A stretch of 64,000 nt of DNA from Clostridia bacterium (GTDB lineage Bacteria; Bacillota; Clostridia; RGIG6154), in contig JAFQRW010000011.1 in NCBI GenBank assembly GCA_017409875.1, forward strand, positions 186,001 through 250,000. The letters are read 5' to 3'. The translations under genes and the position numbers were made by a program. Every line of letters begins with the position of its first letter. Within the stretch, counting starts at the first letter, position 1. A model generated the notes under the pieces. It had not been told where the DNA came from, did no database searches, and saw only the letters and a program-made list of their open reading frames with translations. Positions 19,880 through 28,869 of the stretch are shown piece after piece.

Positions 19880-20062
19880 TTAACTAATCTGAGCAAGTGC
19901 CAGAGAAACTTCAGCTTCAGGTACTAAAATTTCATAAGTGCCAGGCTCATTGTTTTTTGATATTCTTTTCTTAATTCTAACTTTTACAGACAGTTCTTCT
20001 AATGTTTGCTTAATATTCTTCGCAACATCAATTTCATCTGTAACAAAAATAACAGTCCACAT
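19880..20062 (-). CDS. Small DUF2007-like protein
   Basis: About 60 residues beginning MWTVIFVTDEIDVAKNIKQTLEE and ending with YEILVPEAEVSLALAQIS, which resembles small DUF2007-type alpha/beta proteins common beside clostridial genes; similar proteins are often mislabelled glutamate decarboxylase. The start is ATG 20062 with TGAGGT 5 nt upstream; the ATG at 20074 has no site. It lies between a methyltransferase and valS. Function unknown. Confidence 0.65.
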   Translation of the reverse strand: MWTVIFVTDEIDVAKNIKQTLEELSVKVRIKKRISKNNEPGTYEILVPEAEVSLALAQIS

Positions 20063-20079
20063 ATTATACCTCAACTTAC

Positions 20080-20916
20080 TTATTTACTTAAAACACAAAC
20101 AACCATTTTAGTAAAACAATCCCTGAAAATTTTCATTTTAGAAAGTGGTGACAAAAATTCTCTAAGCGGAACTTCGCGGTAATAATCACACTTAAATGTT
20201 GTTTTTTTAAGAATAGATTTAAAACGTTTTGTGCTCATTTTATTTATATATGAAAAATACTCTTGCCCACTATCATTAACACCTATTCTGAATGAAACTC
20301 TCTCTTTGCCATCGGGATTATCTTTCATTAGCTCTTTATAACCGTCAATAAGAGTTTTGTCGTTAAAAAGCAAATGTACCCATGGAATTCCTATTGCGTC
20401 ACTAAGATGAGCGCCAAACGGATGATTATAAGGTGGGAAATTAATATACAGTTTTCCAGACGGCTTTAAAACTCTGTACACTTCCTTTAAAACCATTTCG
20501 GGTTGAGCAACATGTTCCATTGCATCGTTCATAATAACTGTATCAAACGTATTTTCGGCAAAAGGCATATTTGCAGCATCAGTACACATAAATTCAAAGC
20601 CTTCAAGATTTAATTTTTCCTGTAACTGCTTAGCCTCAACACCATATTTTTCTACAACATCTACCCCGATAACGCTTGTAGCTCCTTTAGAAAGGTAATA
20701 AAGTGACTTTCCTGCTGCCCCACATCCAATGTCAAGCACATTTTTTTCATCAAACATTTCATTTTCGTCGGTATATTCTAAATAAAACTTAATGGTATCT
20801 CTTCCCTTTTGGAATTGCCACTCAGCGTATGTCATTTCACCGTTTTGTTGCATATTAAACGGATGTTTAGGAAGCTTAAAAAGCTTGTTTAAGCGCAATA
20901 ACTGTCTTACAGACAT
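20080..20916 (-). CDS. Class I SAM-dependent methyltransferase
   Basis: A 278-residue Methyltransf_11-type protein. SAM-binding motif I is VLDIGCGAAGKSLYYLS (about residues 58-74), motif II the acidic GVDVVEK, and the motif IV region FDTVIMNDAMEHVAQPEMVLKEVYRVLKPSGKLYINFPP is well formed. No membrane segment or signal peptide. Start ATG after GGGAGGGT. It leads the operon with the small protein and valS. The substrate cannot be told from the sequence. Confidence 0.85.
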   Translation of the reverse strand: MSVRQLLRLNKLFKLPKHPFNMQQNGEMTYAEWQFQKGRDTIKFYLEYTDENEMFDEKNVLDIGCGAAGKSLYYLSKGATSVIGVDVVEKYGVEAKQLQEKLNLEGFEFMCTDAANMPFAENTFDTVIMNDAMEHVAQPEMVLKEVYRVLKPSGKLYINFPPYNHPFGAHLSDAIGIPWVHLLFNDKTLIDGYKELMKDNPDGKERVSFRIGVNDSGQEYFSYINKMSTKRFKSILKKTTFKCDYYREVPLREFLSPLSKMKIFRDCFTKMVVCVLSK

Positions 20917-20951
20917 ATACTACCCTCCCAACCATAATATAACAATTTATA

Positions 20952-20980
20952 ATTATAACCTCAACAAGCAAAAAAGTCAA
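20952..20980 (-). promoter_or_regulatory. Sigma-A promoter of the methyltransferase-valS operon
   Basis: Minus strand TTGACT (20975-20980), 17-nt spacer, perfect TATAAT (20952-20957), about 36 bases before the methyltransferase start. Confidence 0.85.
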
Positions 20981-21015
20981 TATAAATTATTTTATACGTT
21001 TTTTCAAGCATAATA

Positions 21016-21044
21016 TTGACAAGCAACAACTTTTTGTGTATAAT
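21016..21044 (+). promoter_or_regulatory. Consensus promoter of tRNA-Pro
   Basis: TTGACA (21016-21021), 17-nt spacer, TATAAT (21039-21044): a perfect sigma-A consensus 12 bases before the mature tRNA 5' end. Confidence 0.9.
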
Positions 21045-21056
21045 AACAAAAGTTAT

Positions 21057-21132
21057 CTGGGTGTGGCGCAGATGGTAGCGTGCTTGAATGGGGTTCAAGA
21101 GGCCATGAGTTCAAATCTCATCACTCAGACCA
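21057..21132 (+). tRNA. tRNA-Pro (anticodon GGG)
   Basis: A complete 76-nt cloverleaf with encoded CCA. Acceptor CTGGGTG/CACTCAG with discriminator A, D stem GCGC/GCGT, anticodon stem CTTGA/TCAAG, loop ATGGGGT, T stem ATGAG/CTCAT. Anticodon GGG at positions 34-36 with G37. The A32-U38 pair is the unusual conserved pair of tRNA-Pro(GGG). Confidence 0.95.
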
Positions 21133-21169
21133 AAAAGTGCGGATTTCAAAAGAAATCCGCACTTTTTTA
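21133..21169. terminator. Bidirectional terminator of tRNA-Pro and sipL
   Basis: Arms 21133-21146 and 21153-21166 with loop CAAAAG. The plus-strand T run follows the tRNA. The sipL stop codon (21167-21169) abuts the other side, so both convergent units can use it. Confidence 0.88.
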
Positions 21170-22717
21170 TGATATATTCTTATATTTTGGTATTAATAGC
21201 TGCATTCCTTTTTGCACTTCGTCTGATATTCCGTCATTTATTCTCTTTATAGCATCTACTGTAGTAAAATATTTTTTTGCAATATCCCATAAAGAATCAT
21301 TTTCCTGAACGAAATAAACAGTTATTGATGCTACATCTGCTAATATTGGCATACTTTCAGAAGAAACTTCCGTAATAATTTTTGTTTTAGTATCCGACCA
21401 CATAACTCCGTCAATTCTAATGTTAACTCTTAAATCCACACAGTTTGCATCACTTAGAGTATATGTTGTATTTAGTGTTTTTACATTAAATATACCGTCT
21501 GCCGATATGTTATCGTAGCAGTCAAAACTTTCTGAAAATTCAATCTCATTTTTTATACAATAAATCGGTAAGTCTTTTTGCTCAGTGATATATAAGACAT
21601 AATTATCTATTGTTCCGCTGACTGTAAGTTTGTCATTAAACTGCTCTGTTTTTTCAATATAAGCTTTCGAGAAAGCGTCATAAATTTTTCCGATTTTTGG
21701 CTCATTTTCAGCTATATTAATTTGTGTCTTGAATGTTTCTTCATAATTGATATCACAGATTTTTTTAGGAAGGTTAGCAACAACAGTTTCAGTTTTCAAC
21801 TTACTTGTTGTGGCATAACAGTCACTAACAACATCTAACTTTTCCTCTCTTAAAGCAAACAGTTTTACAAGGATTTCTGATGCTGTTTCTATTTCTCTTA
21901 TTTCACCGTTAGCATCTTCTTGGCAGCTGTATGAGTTATCAGCAACAAAAAGTTTAATATTGGTCAAATCCTCTGCCTTAATTCCATCAACATCAAGGAT
22001 TTCCGTAAAAGGAACAATGCCACTTATAACCTTAATCTCAGCGTCCACAGAATTAGTGTATGCACATGATAGTTTTACTTCTCCCTTTAGAATAACTTTA
22101 TTGCTTATAATTTTAGTCGTATATTCGTTTATCATTGGGGTTACTTTAATAACTTCTGCAGCCGAAGCCTCCGATTGAGGGATAATAATTTTTTCATTTA
22201 CCGCAAAGCTCTTTGCGTAATTTGCAGAGTTTGACAAAAAGACGATCTCTTTGCTTTTTGTCTGCACATTATCATCAACAATATTATTAACACAATCAGT
22301 GTTAACAAACTGACCGATTAATGCAGAAATTTCTACAGAACTTTTTACAGAAAACTTTCTTCCGTTGATAATTTTATAATTAACGCCTGCTATGTCTGCT
22401 TCGAAAGTACCAACCATTTGAGGATTTATCCCTTTAAAAGAAACAACATCAGTAAATGGCGTCTGAGTTTTTATGCTTTGCAAAGCTTCTGTGTTATCAT
22501 CAGGTATATATATGATGTTAAAATAAACATTTCCATTAACTAAAATTCTGTCGTTTTGAATTTCACTGTTGGTCATTTTCGCGCAGGCATCCACCTGTAA
22601 AATTTTTTTGATATCAGGCTTAGTATCAGGCACGATTACATCAGAATCAGTATTTACAACAAAAGTTTTATCTGCTACTTTCTCTGTCCAAGAAATTTTT
22701 TCTTTTTTTATTTCCAT
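21167..22717 (-). CDS. sipL: SipL-like spore coat morphogenetic protein (DUF3794 and LysM)
   Basis: Mother-cell protein that links the SpoIVA basement layer to the coat; functional counterpart of Bacillus SpoVID, known from Clostridioides difficile. The 516 residues have repeated DUF3794 units (VADKTFVVNTDSDVIVPDTKPDIKKILQVDA near the start, further copies around residues 165-250 and 320-430). A C-terminal LysM domain follows (YFVQENDSLWDIAKKYFTTVDAIKRIN, ending LLIPKYK). No signal peptide, as expected for a mother-cell cytosolic protein. Length is close to C. difficile SipL. It is divergent from the gerA operon. Confidence 0.88.
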   Translation of the reverse strand: MEIKKEKISWTEKVADKTFVVNTDSDVIVPDTKPDIKKILQVDACAKMTNSEIQNDRILVNGNVYFNIIYIPDDNTEALQSIKTQTPFTDVVSFKGINPQMVGTFEADIAGVNYKIINGRKFSVKSSVEISALIGQFVNTDCVNNIVDDNVQTKSKEIVFLSNSANYAKSFAVNEKIIIPQSEASAAEVIKVTPMINEYTTKIISNKVILKGEVKLSCAYTNSVDAEIKVISGIVPFTEILDVDGIKAEDLTNIKLFVADNSYSCQEDANGEIREIETASEILVKLFALREEKLDVVSDCYATTSKLKTETVVANLPKKICDINYEETFKTQINIAENEPKIGKIYDAFSKAYIEKTEQFNDKLTVSGTIDNYVLYITEQKDLPIYCIKNEIEFSESFDCYDNISADGIFNVKTLNTTYTLSDANCVDLRVNIRIDGVMWSDTKTKIITEVSSESMPILADVASITVYFVQENDSLWDIAKKYFTTVDAIKRINDGISDEVQKGMQLLIPKYKNIS

Positions 22718-22745
22718 ACATTTCCCTCACTTTTACTTTTTTTAA

Positions 22746-22773
22746 ATAATATGAATTTTTAAACAATATATTC
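22746..22773 (-). promoter_or_regulatory. Sigma-E-like promoter of sipL
   Basis: Minus strand GAATATA (22767-22773), 13-nt spacer, CATATTAT (22746-22753), resembling the mother-cell sigma-E consensus. Predicted start about 20 bases before the sipL ATG at 22717. The spacer is slightly short. Confidence 0.5.
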
Positions 22774-22780
22774 CCACTTT

Positions 22781-22809
22781 GCATAAATTTGCTCATTGAA
22801 GACATACTA
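22781..22809 (+). promoter_or_regulatory. Sigma-G-like promoter of the ger operon
   Basis: GCATA (22781-22785), 17-nt spacer, CATACTA (22803-22809) matches the forespore sigma-G consensus. The expected start point coincides with the A of the gerA ATG at 22815. Confidence 0.6.
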
Positions 22810-22814
22810 AAAAT

Positions 22815-24404
22815 ATGAACAAATTATTTAAAATTCTAAAAAATTTTATATTGTATTCCGTGAAAGATGAAAACCCAAAATTTCAATTTGATCCCGAAGA
22901 AGCAGACACACAATCAACACCGTCAAAAGATATCACTGTCAAGCAAAGCATTGAAGAAAATTTAAGCAATGTTAAAGATTACTTTAACTTCGGCATCAGC
23001 GGTGATATTAAAATCAGGGAATTTAAGATTTCGGGAGTAAAGGCGTTTATTCTATTTATTGAAGGAATGGTAAACACAGACTTTATTGACCAAAATATTT
23101 TAAAGCCATTAATGCTTCATTCACATGAAAAACCTACTAAAGACACCGTTTTAGATACCCTTATTACCCACAACCAGGCAATAACATCCGGGGAATTTAA
23201 AAAAATTGCTTCAAGCGTTAACTTTGGAGATTGTGCAATATTTGTTGATAATGTTGATGTTGCTATAATATGTGATGTAAAAACATGGGATAGGCGCGGC
23301 ATTGACGCTCCTTTAACGGACGCAGTAATAATGGGACCTCATGAAGGGTTTAATGAAAACTTTAAGATTAATACTGCATTAGTGCGAAAAATAATAAGAG
23401 ATGAAAATCTTATTATAGAGAACTTATCTGTGGGAGCACAAAGCAAAACCCCTTGCGCTTTTATGTATATGAAAAATATAGCAAATGATGAATTAGTTGA
23501 AGAATTAAAGAAAAGAATTAATAATATTTCGTGCGACTATATTTATCAGGTAAGTGAACTTGAACAGTTTATAGAAGACAGTTCTTTCTCGCTGGTGCCT
23601 CAGATGCTCAAAACAGAACGACCAGATAAAACTGCTGAGTCACTTATTGAAGGAAAAATAGCAGTAATTCTGCAAGGAAGCCCCTTTGCACTAGTTTTGC
23701 CCATTACAATCAGTGAATTTTTTACAACAGTTGAGGATAAAAACTTACGTTTTCCATACTCAAATATGATTCGCATAATAAGACTCTTGGGGATTTTAGC
23801 TTCAATCTTACTGCCCGGTTTTTATATTTCAATTTTAAATTTCCATCACGAAATGATACCTACAAACCTCTTATTTGCCATTGAAGCTACCAGAGAGGCA
23901 ATTCCGTTTTCAGCACTGACTGAACTGATAATAATGGAAATTTCGTTTGACCTTATAAGAGAAGCAAGTATTCGCGTTCCCTCTCCTGTCGGTTCAACAC
24001 TTGGAATTATTGGTGGTCTTATTATAGGACAAGCCGCTGTCAGCGCTAATGTTGTAAGTCCAATCTCTATAATAATTGTGGCTCTTGCCGGAATTGGCTC
24101 TTTTGCAACGCCTGATTACTCGGTATCTTTTGGTTTTAGACTTTCAAGGTATTTTTATACGTTTTTAGGCTCAATTTTTGGTTTTTTAGGACTAAGTTTA
24201 GGCATTTTTATTAATATCAGTATACTTTGCAATGTAAATTCTTTAGGTGTTTCTATGATGAAGTCGCTAGATAATGATGAAAATGATAATATTTTCAGGT
24301 ATCTGTTCAGCTACCCAATATGGAAGAGAGAATTAAGGCACAGCTATTTACACGCAAAACATCAACGCGTTCAACAACATATAAGCAGAAAGTGGGCAAA
24401 ATAA
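22815..24404 (+). CDS. gerKA: Spore germinant receptor A subunit (GerA family)
   Basis: Inner-membrane subunit of a germinant receptor, 529 residues, PF03323. A long soluble N-terminal region contains LIEGMVNTDFIDQNILKPL and a second globular part. The membrane half starts after the conserved PETAESLIEG-like motif (here RPDKTAESLIEGKIAVILQGSPFALVLP), with the ALTELIIMEISFDLIREASIRVPSP block and several hydrophobic helices. No ribosome site is visible before ATG 22815, and the sigma-G box places transcription start at the ATG. The ligand specificity (the K in the symbol) is not determinable. Confidence 0.9.
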   Translation: MNKLFKILKNFILYSVKDENPKFQFDPEEADTQSTPSKDITVKQSIEENLSNVKDYFNFGISGDIKIREFKISGVKAFILFIEGMVNTDFIDQNILKPLMLHSHEKPTKDTVLDTLITHNQAITSGEFKKIASSVNFGDCAIFVDNVDVAIICDVKTWDRRGIDAPLTDAVIMGPHEGFNENFKINTALVRKIIRDENLIIENLSVGAQSKTPCAFMYMKNIANDELVEELKKRINNISCDYIYQVSELEQFIEDSSFSLVPQMLKTERPDKTAESLIEGKIAVILQGSPFALVLPITISEFFTTVEDKNLRFPYSNMIRIIRLLGILASILLPGFYISILNFHHEMIPTNLLFAIEATREAIPFSALTELIIMEISFDLIREASIRVPSPVGSTLGIIGGLIIGQAAVSANVVSPISIIIVALAGIGSFATPDYSVSFGFRLSRYFYTFLGSIFGFLGLSLGIFINISILCNVNSLGVSMMKSLDNDENDNIFRYLFSYPIWKRELRHSYLHAKHQRVQQHISRKWAK

Positions 24405-24405
24405 T

Positions 24406-25467
24406 TTGAGTGAATATAAACTTGAAACAAAAGAAGCGATTGCTTTAATGGTAAATCTTTTATGCAACAAACTTTTTGTATTAGCCCCATTTTATCTGAA
24501 ACAAATTGCAGGCAATACAGCTTTAATTGTAACCGCAACATTTTATTTAGTAGCATTTACATTGTGGAGTATCTGCTCAAAAATGAATGACATTGATAAA
24601 GATTTATTGGATATCACAACTAACCATATATTAAGAAAGTTTTTGGGCTCAATAATTGCACTTTCAATAACTGTGGTTACAATCCTGACACTCCGTCAGT
24701 ACGCAGAAGGAATTAAAGTGATGGCATTGCAAAATACACCTATTAATTTAATCATTGTCGTATTTGGTGTTGCAATGTTATCAGGTGCTTTTTTAGGCCT
24801 AAAAAGCATTGGGAAAACAAACGGTTTTTTTGTTCCGCTAATTTTTATTGTTACATTAATACTCGTATTTGCTACCTTCAAACGCAAAGATTTAGTTAAT
24901 CTTTTTCCTGTATTCGGTAATGGATTTGGTAATATTGCTACAAGCAGCATTATAATGTTATCAATGCTTTTTGAGGTAACAATACTTTTCATGTTACCAT
25001 CTGTTTTAAAGGCTCCAGGAGATTTTCAAAAAATAGGCAGGTATACTTTTTTATGGTCAGGCATTTGTTTTATAAGTGTAGGTGGCATTTATTCAATATC
25101 ATCACCCGGACATCAAAGTGTTCAAAGTTATGAGCCTTTTTTCAGATTGATTAAGCAAATTGAATTTGGCAATTTCCTGCAAAGATTCGATTCGTTTTTT
25201 TTAATTCTCTATTGTATATCTGCGTTTTTGTATCTGTCTGCAATGTTATATTTTGGAGCGAATATTTTTGCGAAAACTTTCGATATTAAAAAAAGTAAGA
25301 GGCTAATTTTGCCAATAGGCTTAATTATCTCTTTCACATCAGCAGTTAATTTTTTGGAAGAATATATGTTTTATATAGTAGGAAAATCAAACTATATTTT
25401 ATGGATAATTGCATTTGCAATTCCGCTTACAATACTATTAATTTCAAAGCTAAGGAGCACAGAATGA
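24406..25467 (+). CDS. gerKB: Spore germinant receptor B subunit (permease-like)
   Basis: A 353-residue GerB-family protein (amino-acid permease fold) with about ten hydrophobic helices and no soluble domain; probably the subunit that binds the germinant. The start is TTG 24406, one base after the gerA stop, with AGTGGG upstream. Its stop TGA overlaps the gerC start as ATGA, consistent with coupled translation of the receptor complex. Confidence 0.9.
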   Translation: MSEYKLETKEAIALMVNLLCNKLFVLAPFYLKQIAGNTALIVTATFYLVAFTLWSICSKMNDIDKDLLDITTNHILRKFLGSIIALSITVVTILTLRQYAEGIKVMALQNTPINLIIVVFGVAMLSGAFLGLKSIGKTNGFFVPLIFIVTLILVFATFKRKDLVNLFPVFGNGFGNIATSSIIMLSMLFEVTILFMLPSVLKAPGDFQKIGRYTFLWSGICFISVGGIYSISSPGHQSVQSYEPFFRLIKQIEFGNFLQRFDSFFLILYCISAFLYLSAMLYFGANIFAKTFDIKKSKRLILPIGLIISFTSAVNFLEEYMFYIVGKSNYILWIIAFAIPLTILLISKLRSTE

Positions 25468-26522
25468 AAAAAATTGCTCTTGTACTACTAACACTACTAA
25501 TAATACTGACAACAAGTTCATGTTATGATTCTACAGAAGTTGACGATATGATATATGTTCTTGCAATCGGAGTGGATTTTGCCGAAAACGGTTATTATGA
25601 ATATACATTCCAGTCAGCAGTTCCTTTAAACATTAGCAGCGGAGTTGAAACGGGATTTGCTTCATCCGAAGAATCCGTCACTTTACAAAACATTAAAGTT
25701 TCAGCTCCAAATTTATATTCTGCCATTGACACCACAAATCAAAAGGTGACCAAGGAAATTAATATTTCTCACTGTAAGCTGATAGTTTTCTCAAAAAAGC
25801 TTGCACAAAGTAATCTCGAAAATCAACTAAAAGCTGTTGTTCAAAACACAAATCTCAGACCATTGGTGTATGTTGCGATAGCCGATGGTTTGGCACAGGA
25901 TTATTTGAATAATATATCATCTCCGTTTGAACTAAGCCCTGCTAGATACTATGAGTCTTTTTTTAACAAAGACTATTCCCCACAGTCATTTGTGGCGCAG
26001 TTATACGATTTTGAAAAAAATAAAATTGTAGCCGTACCATTGATTGAAGAAGACAACAAAATTACAACTTCAATAATTAAAGAATATACTCAAATAGGCA
26101 CATTAGACAACGACGAAACTGTTGCCCTAAATATTTTAACCGGCAGGTTTAAGAGCGGTTATCTTACTGTTGACAAAAGCTTGCCTGCAATAAGACTGAA
26201 CCATGACAAGATGCCAAATATCACTGTTGACACGGGTAGTAAACACCCGATAATTCACTTTGACTTAAGTTTTTACGGCACTCCAACATCTATAATAAAT
26301 AATAAAGAAGAATATGATGAAGTGGTAAAAATGTATATTGAAAACTTATGTAAGAATCTGTTGATAAAATCATCTAAAGAATTTAAAGCTGATATTACTA
26401 ATATAGAAAAATTTGTAAAAATCAAGTTTTTAACCCAAAAAGATTTTGAAAAATTTAATTGGGATGACAAATATCAAAACGCTGAATTTGATGTAAACGT
26501 AAAATATCGTACAATACGTTAG
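25464..26522 (+). CDS. gerKC: Spore germinant receptor C subunit (lipoprotein)
   Basis: Ger(x)C-family lipoprotein anchored on the outer face of the spore inner membrane. The signal peptide ends in the lipobox TTSSC (Cys at about residue 22), followed by the family opening YDSTEVDDMIYVLAIGVDF, the NISHCKLIVFS block and a C-terminal domain. The start is ATG 25464 with an AAGGAG site; a longer frame from 25401 would remove the signal peptide from the N-terminus. 352 residues. Confidence 0.9.
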   Translation: MKKIALVLLTLLIILTTSSCYDSTEVDDMIYVLAIGVDFAENGYYEYTFQSAVPLNISSGVETGFASSEESVTLQNIKVSAPNLYSAIDTTNQKVTKEINISHCKLIVFSKKLAQSNLENQLKAVVQNTNLRPLVYVAIADGLAQDYLNNISSPFELSPARYYESFFNKDYSPQSFVAQLYDFEKNKIVAVPLIEEDNKITTSIIKEYTQIGTLDNDETVALNILTGRFKSGYLTVDKSLPAIRLNHDKMPNITVDTGSKHPIIHFDLSFYGTPTSIINNKEEYDEVVKMYIENLCKNLLIKSSKEFKADITNIEKFVKIKFLTQKDFEKFNWDDKYQNAEFDVNVKYRTIR

Positions 26523-26534
26523 GAGTAGCTCAAG

Positions 26535-26651
26535 ATGAAGTTTCTTTTTAATCTTGTTGTTGTGCTTTGCAGCTTTAAAACATTTTCTGACGGGATTTTT
26601 ACGTTAAAAAAACAAAGAAAAAGGAGCTTGGCTCCTTTTTCTTTTAGGTAA
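26535..26651 (+). CDS. Possible 38-residue peptide or gene remnant after gerC
   Basis: A short frame starting MKFLFNLVVVLCSFKTFSDG, with AGGAG 9 bases upstream. It begins with one hydrophobic stretch and becomes basic. Its reading frame runs through the terminator hairpin at 26618-26640, so a terminated mRNA would lack its stop codon. It may be the decayed start of a small membrane subunit (some ger operons carry one) or chance. Confidence 0.25.
   Translation: MKFLFNLVVVLCSFKTFSDGIFTLKKQRKRSLAPFSFR
26618..26644 (+). terminator. ger operon terminator
   Basis: Stem AAAAAGGAGC / GCTCCTTTTT (26618-26627, 26631-26640) with a 3-nt loop and a T-rich tail. Confidence 0.88.
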
Positions 26652-26697
26652 TATTATTAATTTCACCAATATGCACTATAATAAATGTAGCACTTAA

Positions 26698-27162
26698 TTA
26701 GTTTTCTTCCTTGCTTCTCATTAAGGCATTAAGTTCTTTCATAAAGGTATCAATATCTTTAAATTGCCTATATACAGAAGCAAATCTTACATACGAAACT
26801 TCATCTATATCTTTGAGTGCTTCCATTACCTTCTGTCCAATTTCTTTAGTAGAGATTTCCTTATCAAGCGTGCTGAAAATATCATTTTCAATGTCGTCAA
26901 CAATGTTTTGGAGCTGTTCAATAGTAACAGGACGTTTTTCACACGCACGCATTATGCCATTTAAAAGTTTTTGAGAATCAAACATTTCTCTTGACTTATC
27001 TTTTTTAATAACGCGAAGAGGAATACTCTCAACTTTTTCATAAGTAGTAAATCTCTTTGCACATTCAATGCACTCACGCCGTCTTCTGATAATTGTTCCC
27101 TCATCAGTTGGTCTAGAATCAATAACTTTGCTTTCTATGCTACCGCAAAAAGGACATTTCAT
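26698..27162 (-). CDS. nrdR: Transcriptional repressor NrdR
   Basis: Nucleotide-sensing repressor of ribonucleotide reductase genes. 154 residues: an N-terminal zinc ribbon ([11 protein letters not shown] with [12 protein letters not shown]) and an ATP-cone domain starting [30 protein letters not shown]. The start is ATG 27162 behind GGGGTG; the frame extends 20 codons further upstream but that part lacks the family N-terminus. Confidence 0.95.
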   Translation of the reverse strand: MKCPFCGSIESKVIDSRPTDEGTIIRRRRECIECAKRFTTYEKVESIPLRVIKKDKSREMFDSQKLLNGIMRACEKRPVTIEQLQNIVDDIENDIFSTLDKEISTKEIGQKVMEALKDIDEVSYVRFASVYRQFKDIDTFMKELNALMRSKEEN

Positions 27163-27193
27163 ATCCACACCCCACTTAAACATTGTTTTCATT

Positions 27194-27222
27194 ATTTTAC
27201 CAAAAAAATACAATAAAATCAA
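27194..27222 (-). promoter_or_regulatory. Promoter of nrdR
   Basis: Minus strand TTGATT (27217-27222), 17-nt spacer, TAAAAT (27194-27199). Confidence 0.65.
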
Positions 27223-27250
27223 TAATTTTTTAGAAATTTCAAGAAAAAAC

Positions 27251-27279
27251 TTGTATTTTTTTTCAGTTTATTATATAAT
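27251..27279 (+). promoter_or_regulatory. Promoter of lysS
   Basis: TTGTAT (27251-27256), 17-nt spacer, TATAAT (27274-27279), 35 bases before the lysS start; divergent from the nrdR promoter. The leader is too short for a T-box. Confidence 0.75.
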
Positions 27280-27313
27280 TGGTAGGTATTTAATTAGTTA
27301 TGGAGGAACTGGC

Positions 27314-28864
27314 ATGGAAGGCATTGAAAATAATGTTAAAGAATTATCTGAAATTCTACAGGTAAGACGTGATAAATTATCTGAACTTCAAAATGAAAAT
27401 CGTGATCCTTTTGAAATCACAAAATATAACCGTACTCACACTTCAAAGGAAATTTCTGAAAATTGTACAACTGAAGAACGTACTGTTTCTGTAAGAGGTG
27501 AAGAAAAGCAGGTTACTGCGCTAATTTCGCCCTTAGACGGTCAAAACGTTTCAGTTGCAGGAAGAATTATGTCCAAGAGAGGTATGGGTAAAGTTGGCTT
27601 TGCTCATATTGCAGACCCTGATGGCCAGATTCAGCTTTTTGTAAAAAAAGATATTTTAGGTGAAGACGAGTATAACAGATTCAAAAAGCTTGATATAGGT
27701 GATATTATTGGTGCTGAAGGTGAAGTCTTCACAACACAAACCGGCGAATTATCAGTAAGGGTAAACAAAATTACGCTTTTGACAAAATCGCTTATGCCAT
27801 TACCTGAAAAATTTCATGGAATGACTAACACAGACTTGCGTTACAGACAACGCTATGTTGATTTGATTATGAACAGAGATGTAAAAGACACTTTTATTAA
27901 ACGTTCTAAAATCATTTCTACAATCCGTGCTTATCTTAACGCACAAGGCTTTTTAGAAGTAGAAACTCCTATGCTTGTTTCAAACGCAGGTGGTGCTGCA
28001 GCTCGCCCATTTGAAACGCACTTTAATGCATTAGACGAAGATTTTAAGCTTAGAATTTCATTAGAATTATATTTGAAAAGACTTATTGTTGGCGGTTTAG
28101 AAAAGGTTTATGAAATCGGCAGAGTATTCAGAAATGAAGGTCTTGACACCAGACACAATCCTGAATTTACTCTTATGGAGCTTTATCAGGCATATACCGA
28201 TTACCACGGAATGATGGATTTAACTGAAAATCTTTACAGACATGTTGCAACCGAAGTTCTTGGCACAACAAAAATCACATATAACGGAATTGAAATGGAT
28301 TTAGGTAAGCCATTTGAAAGAATTACAATGGTTGATGCAGTTAAAAAGTATGCAGGCGTTGACTTTAACGAAATTAAAACTTTAGATGAGGCACGTGCTG
28401 TTGCTAAAGAGCACCACGTTGAATATGAAGAAATCCATAAAAAAGGTGATATCTTAAACCTCTTCTTTGAAGATTTTGTTGAGGAACATCTTGTTCAGCC
28501 AACATTTGTTATGGACCATCCAATCGAGATTTCTCCGCTTACTAAAAAGAAACCGGAAAATCCTGAATATGTTGAACGCTTTGAATTTTTCATGAATGGT
28601 TGGGAAATGGCAAATGCATATTCAGAGCTTAACGATCCCATTGATCAAAGAGCACGTTTTAAAGCTCAGGAAGAACTTCTTGCCCAAGGGAACGAAGAAG
28701 CAAACACAACTGATGAAGACTTTATGAATGCTTTAGAAATCGGTATGCCTCCAACAGGTGGTATTGGCTTTGGTATCGACCGTATGTGTATGCTCCTCAC
28801 CGACTCTGCTGCAATCAGAGATGTTTTGCTCTTCCCCACAATGAAGCCGCTTGAGAAAAACTAA
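27314..28864 (+). CDS. lysS: Lysine-tRNA ligase, class II
   Basis: Charges tRNA-Lys; 516 residues. An N-terminal OB-fold anticodon-binding domain (VSVAGRIMSKRGMGKVGFAHIADPDGQIQLFVKKD) precedes the class II catalytic core. Motif 2 is FRNEGLDTRHNPEFTLMELYQAY and motif 3 GIGFGIDRMCML. The start is ATG 27314 with TGGAGGA upstream; a longer frame to 27068 runs through nrdR and is discarded. Confidence 0.97.
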   Translation: MEGIENNVKELSEILQVRRDKLSELQNENRDPFEITKYNRTHTSKEISENCTTEERTVSVRGEEKQVTALISPLDGQNVSVAGRIMSKRGMGKVGFAHIADPDGQIQLFVKKDILGEDEYNRFKKLDIGDIIGAEGEVFTTQTGELSVRVNKITLLTKSLMPLPEKFHGMTNTDLRYRQRYVDLIMNRDVKDTFIKRSKIISTIRAYLNAQGFLEVETPMLVSNAGGAAARPFETHFNALDEDFKLRISLELYLKRLIVGGLEKVYEIGRVFRNEGLDTRHNPEFTLMELYQAYTDYHGMMDLTENLYRHVATEVLGTTKITYNGIEMDLGKPFERITMVDAVKKYAGVDFNEIKTLDEARAVAKEHHVEYEEIHKKGDILNLFFEDFVEEHLVQPTFVMDHPIEISPLTKKKPENPEYVERFEFFMNGWEMANAYSELNDPIDQRARFKAQEELLAQGNEEANTTDEDFMNALEIGMPPTGGIGFGIDRMCMLLTDSAAIRDVLLFPTMKPLEKN

Positions 28865-28869
28865 ACATT

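Noticed and set aside
19880-20074. Glutamate decarboxylase label for the 60-residue protein
   Set aside because: The protein is far too short and has no PLP site; the label is a propagated database error for this small family.
27068-27313. 82-residue N-terminal extension of lysS
   Set aside because: It would overlap nrdR and both promoters; LysS normally begins at the ATG at 27314, which has a strong ribosome site.
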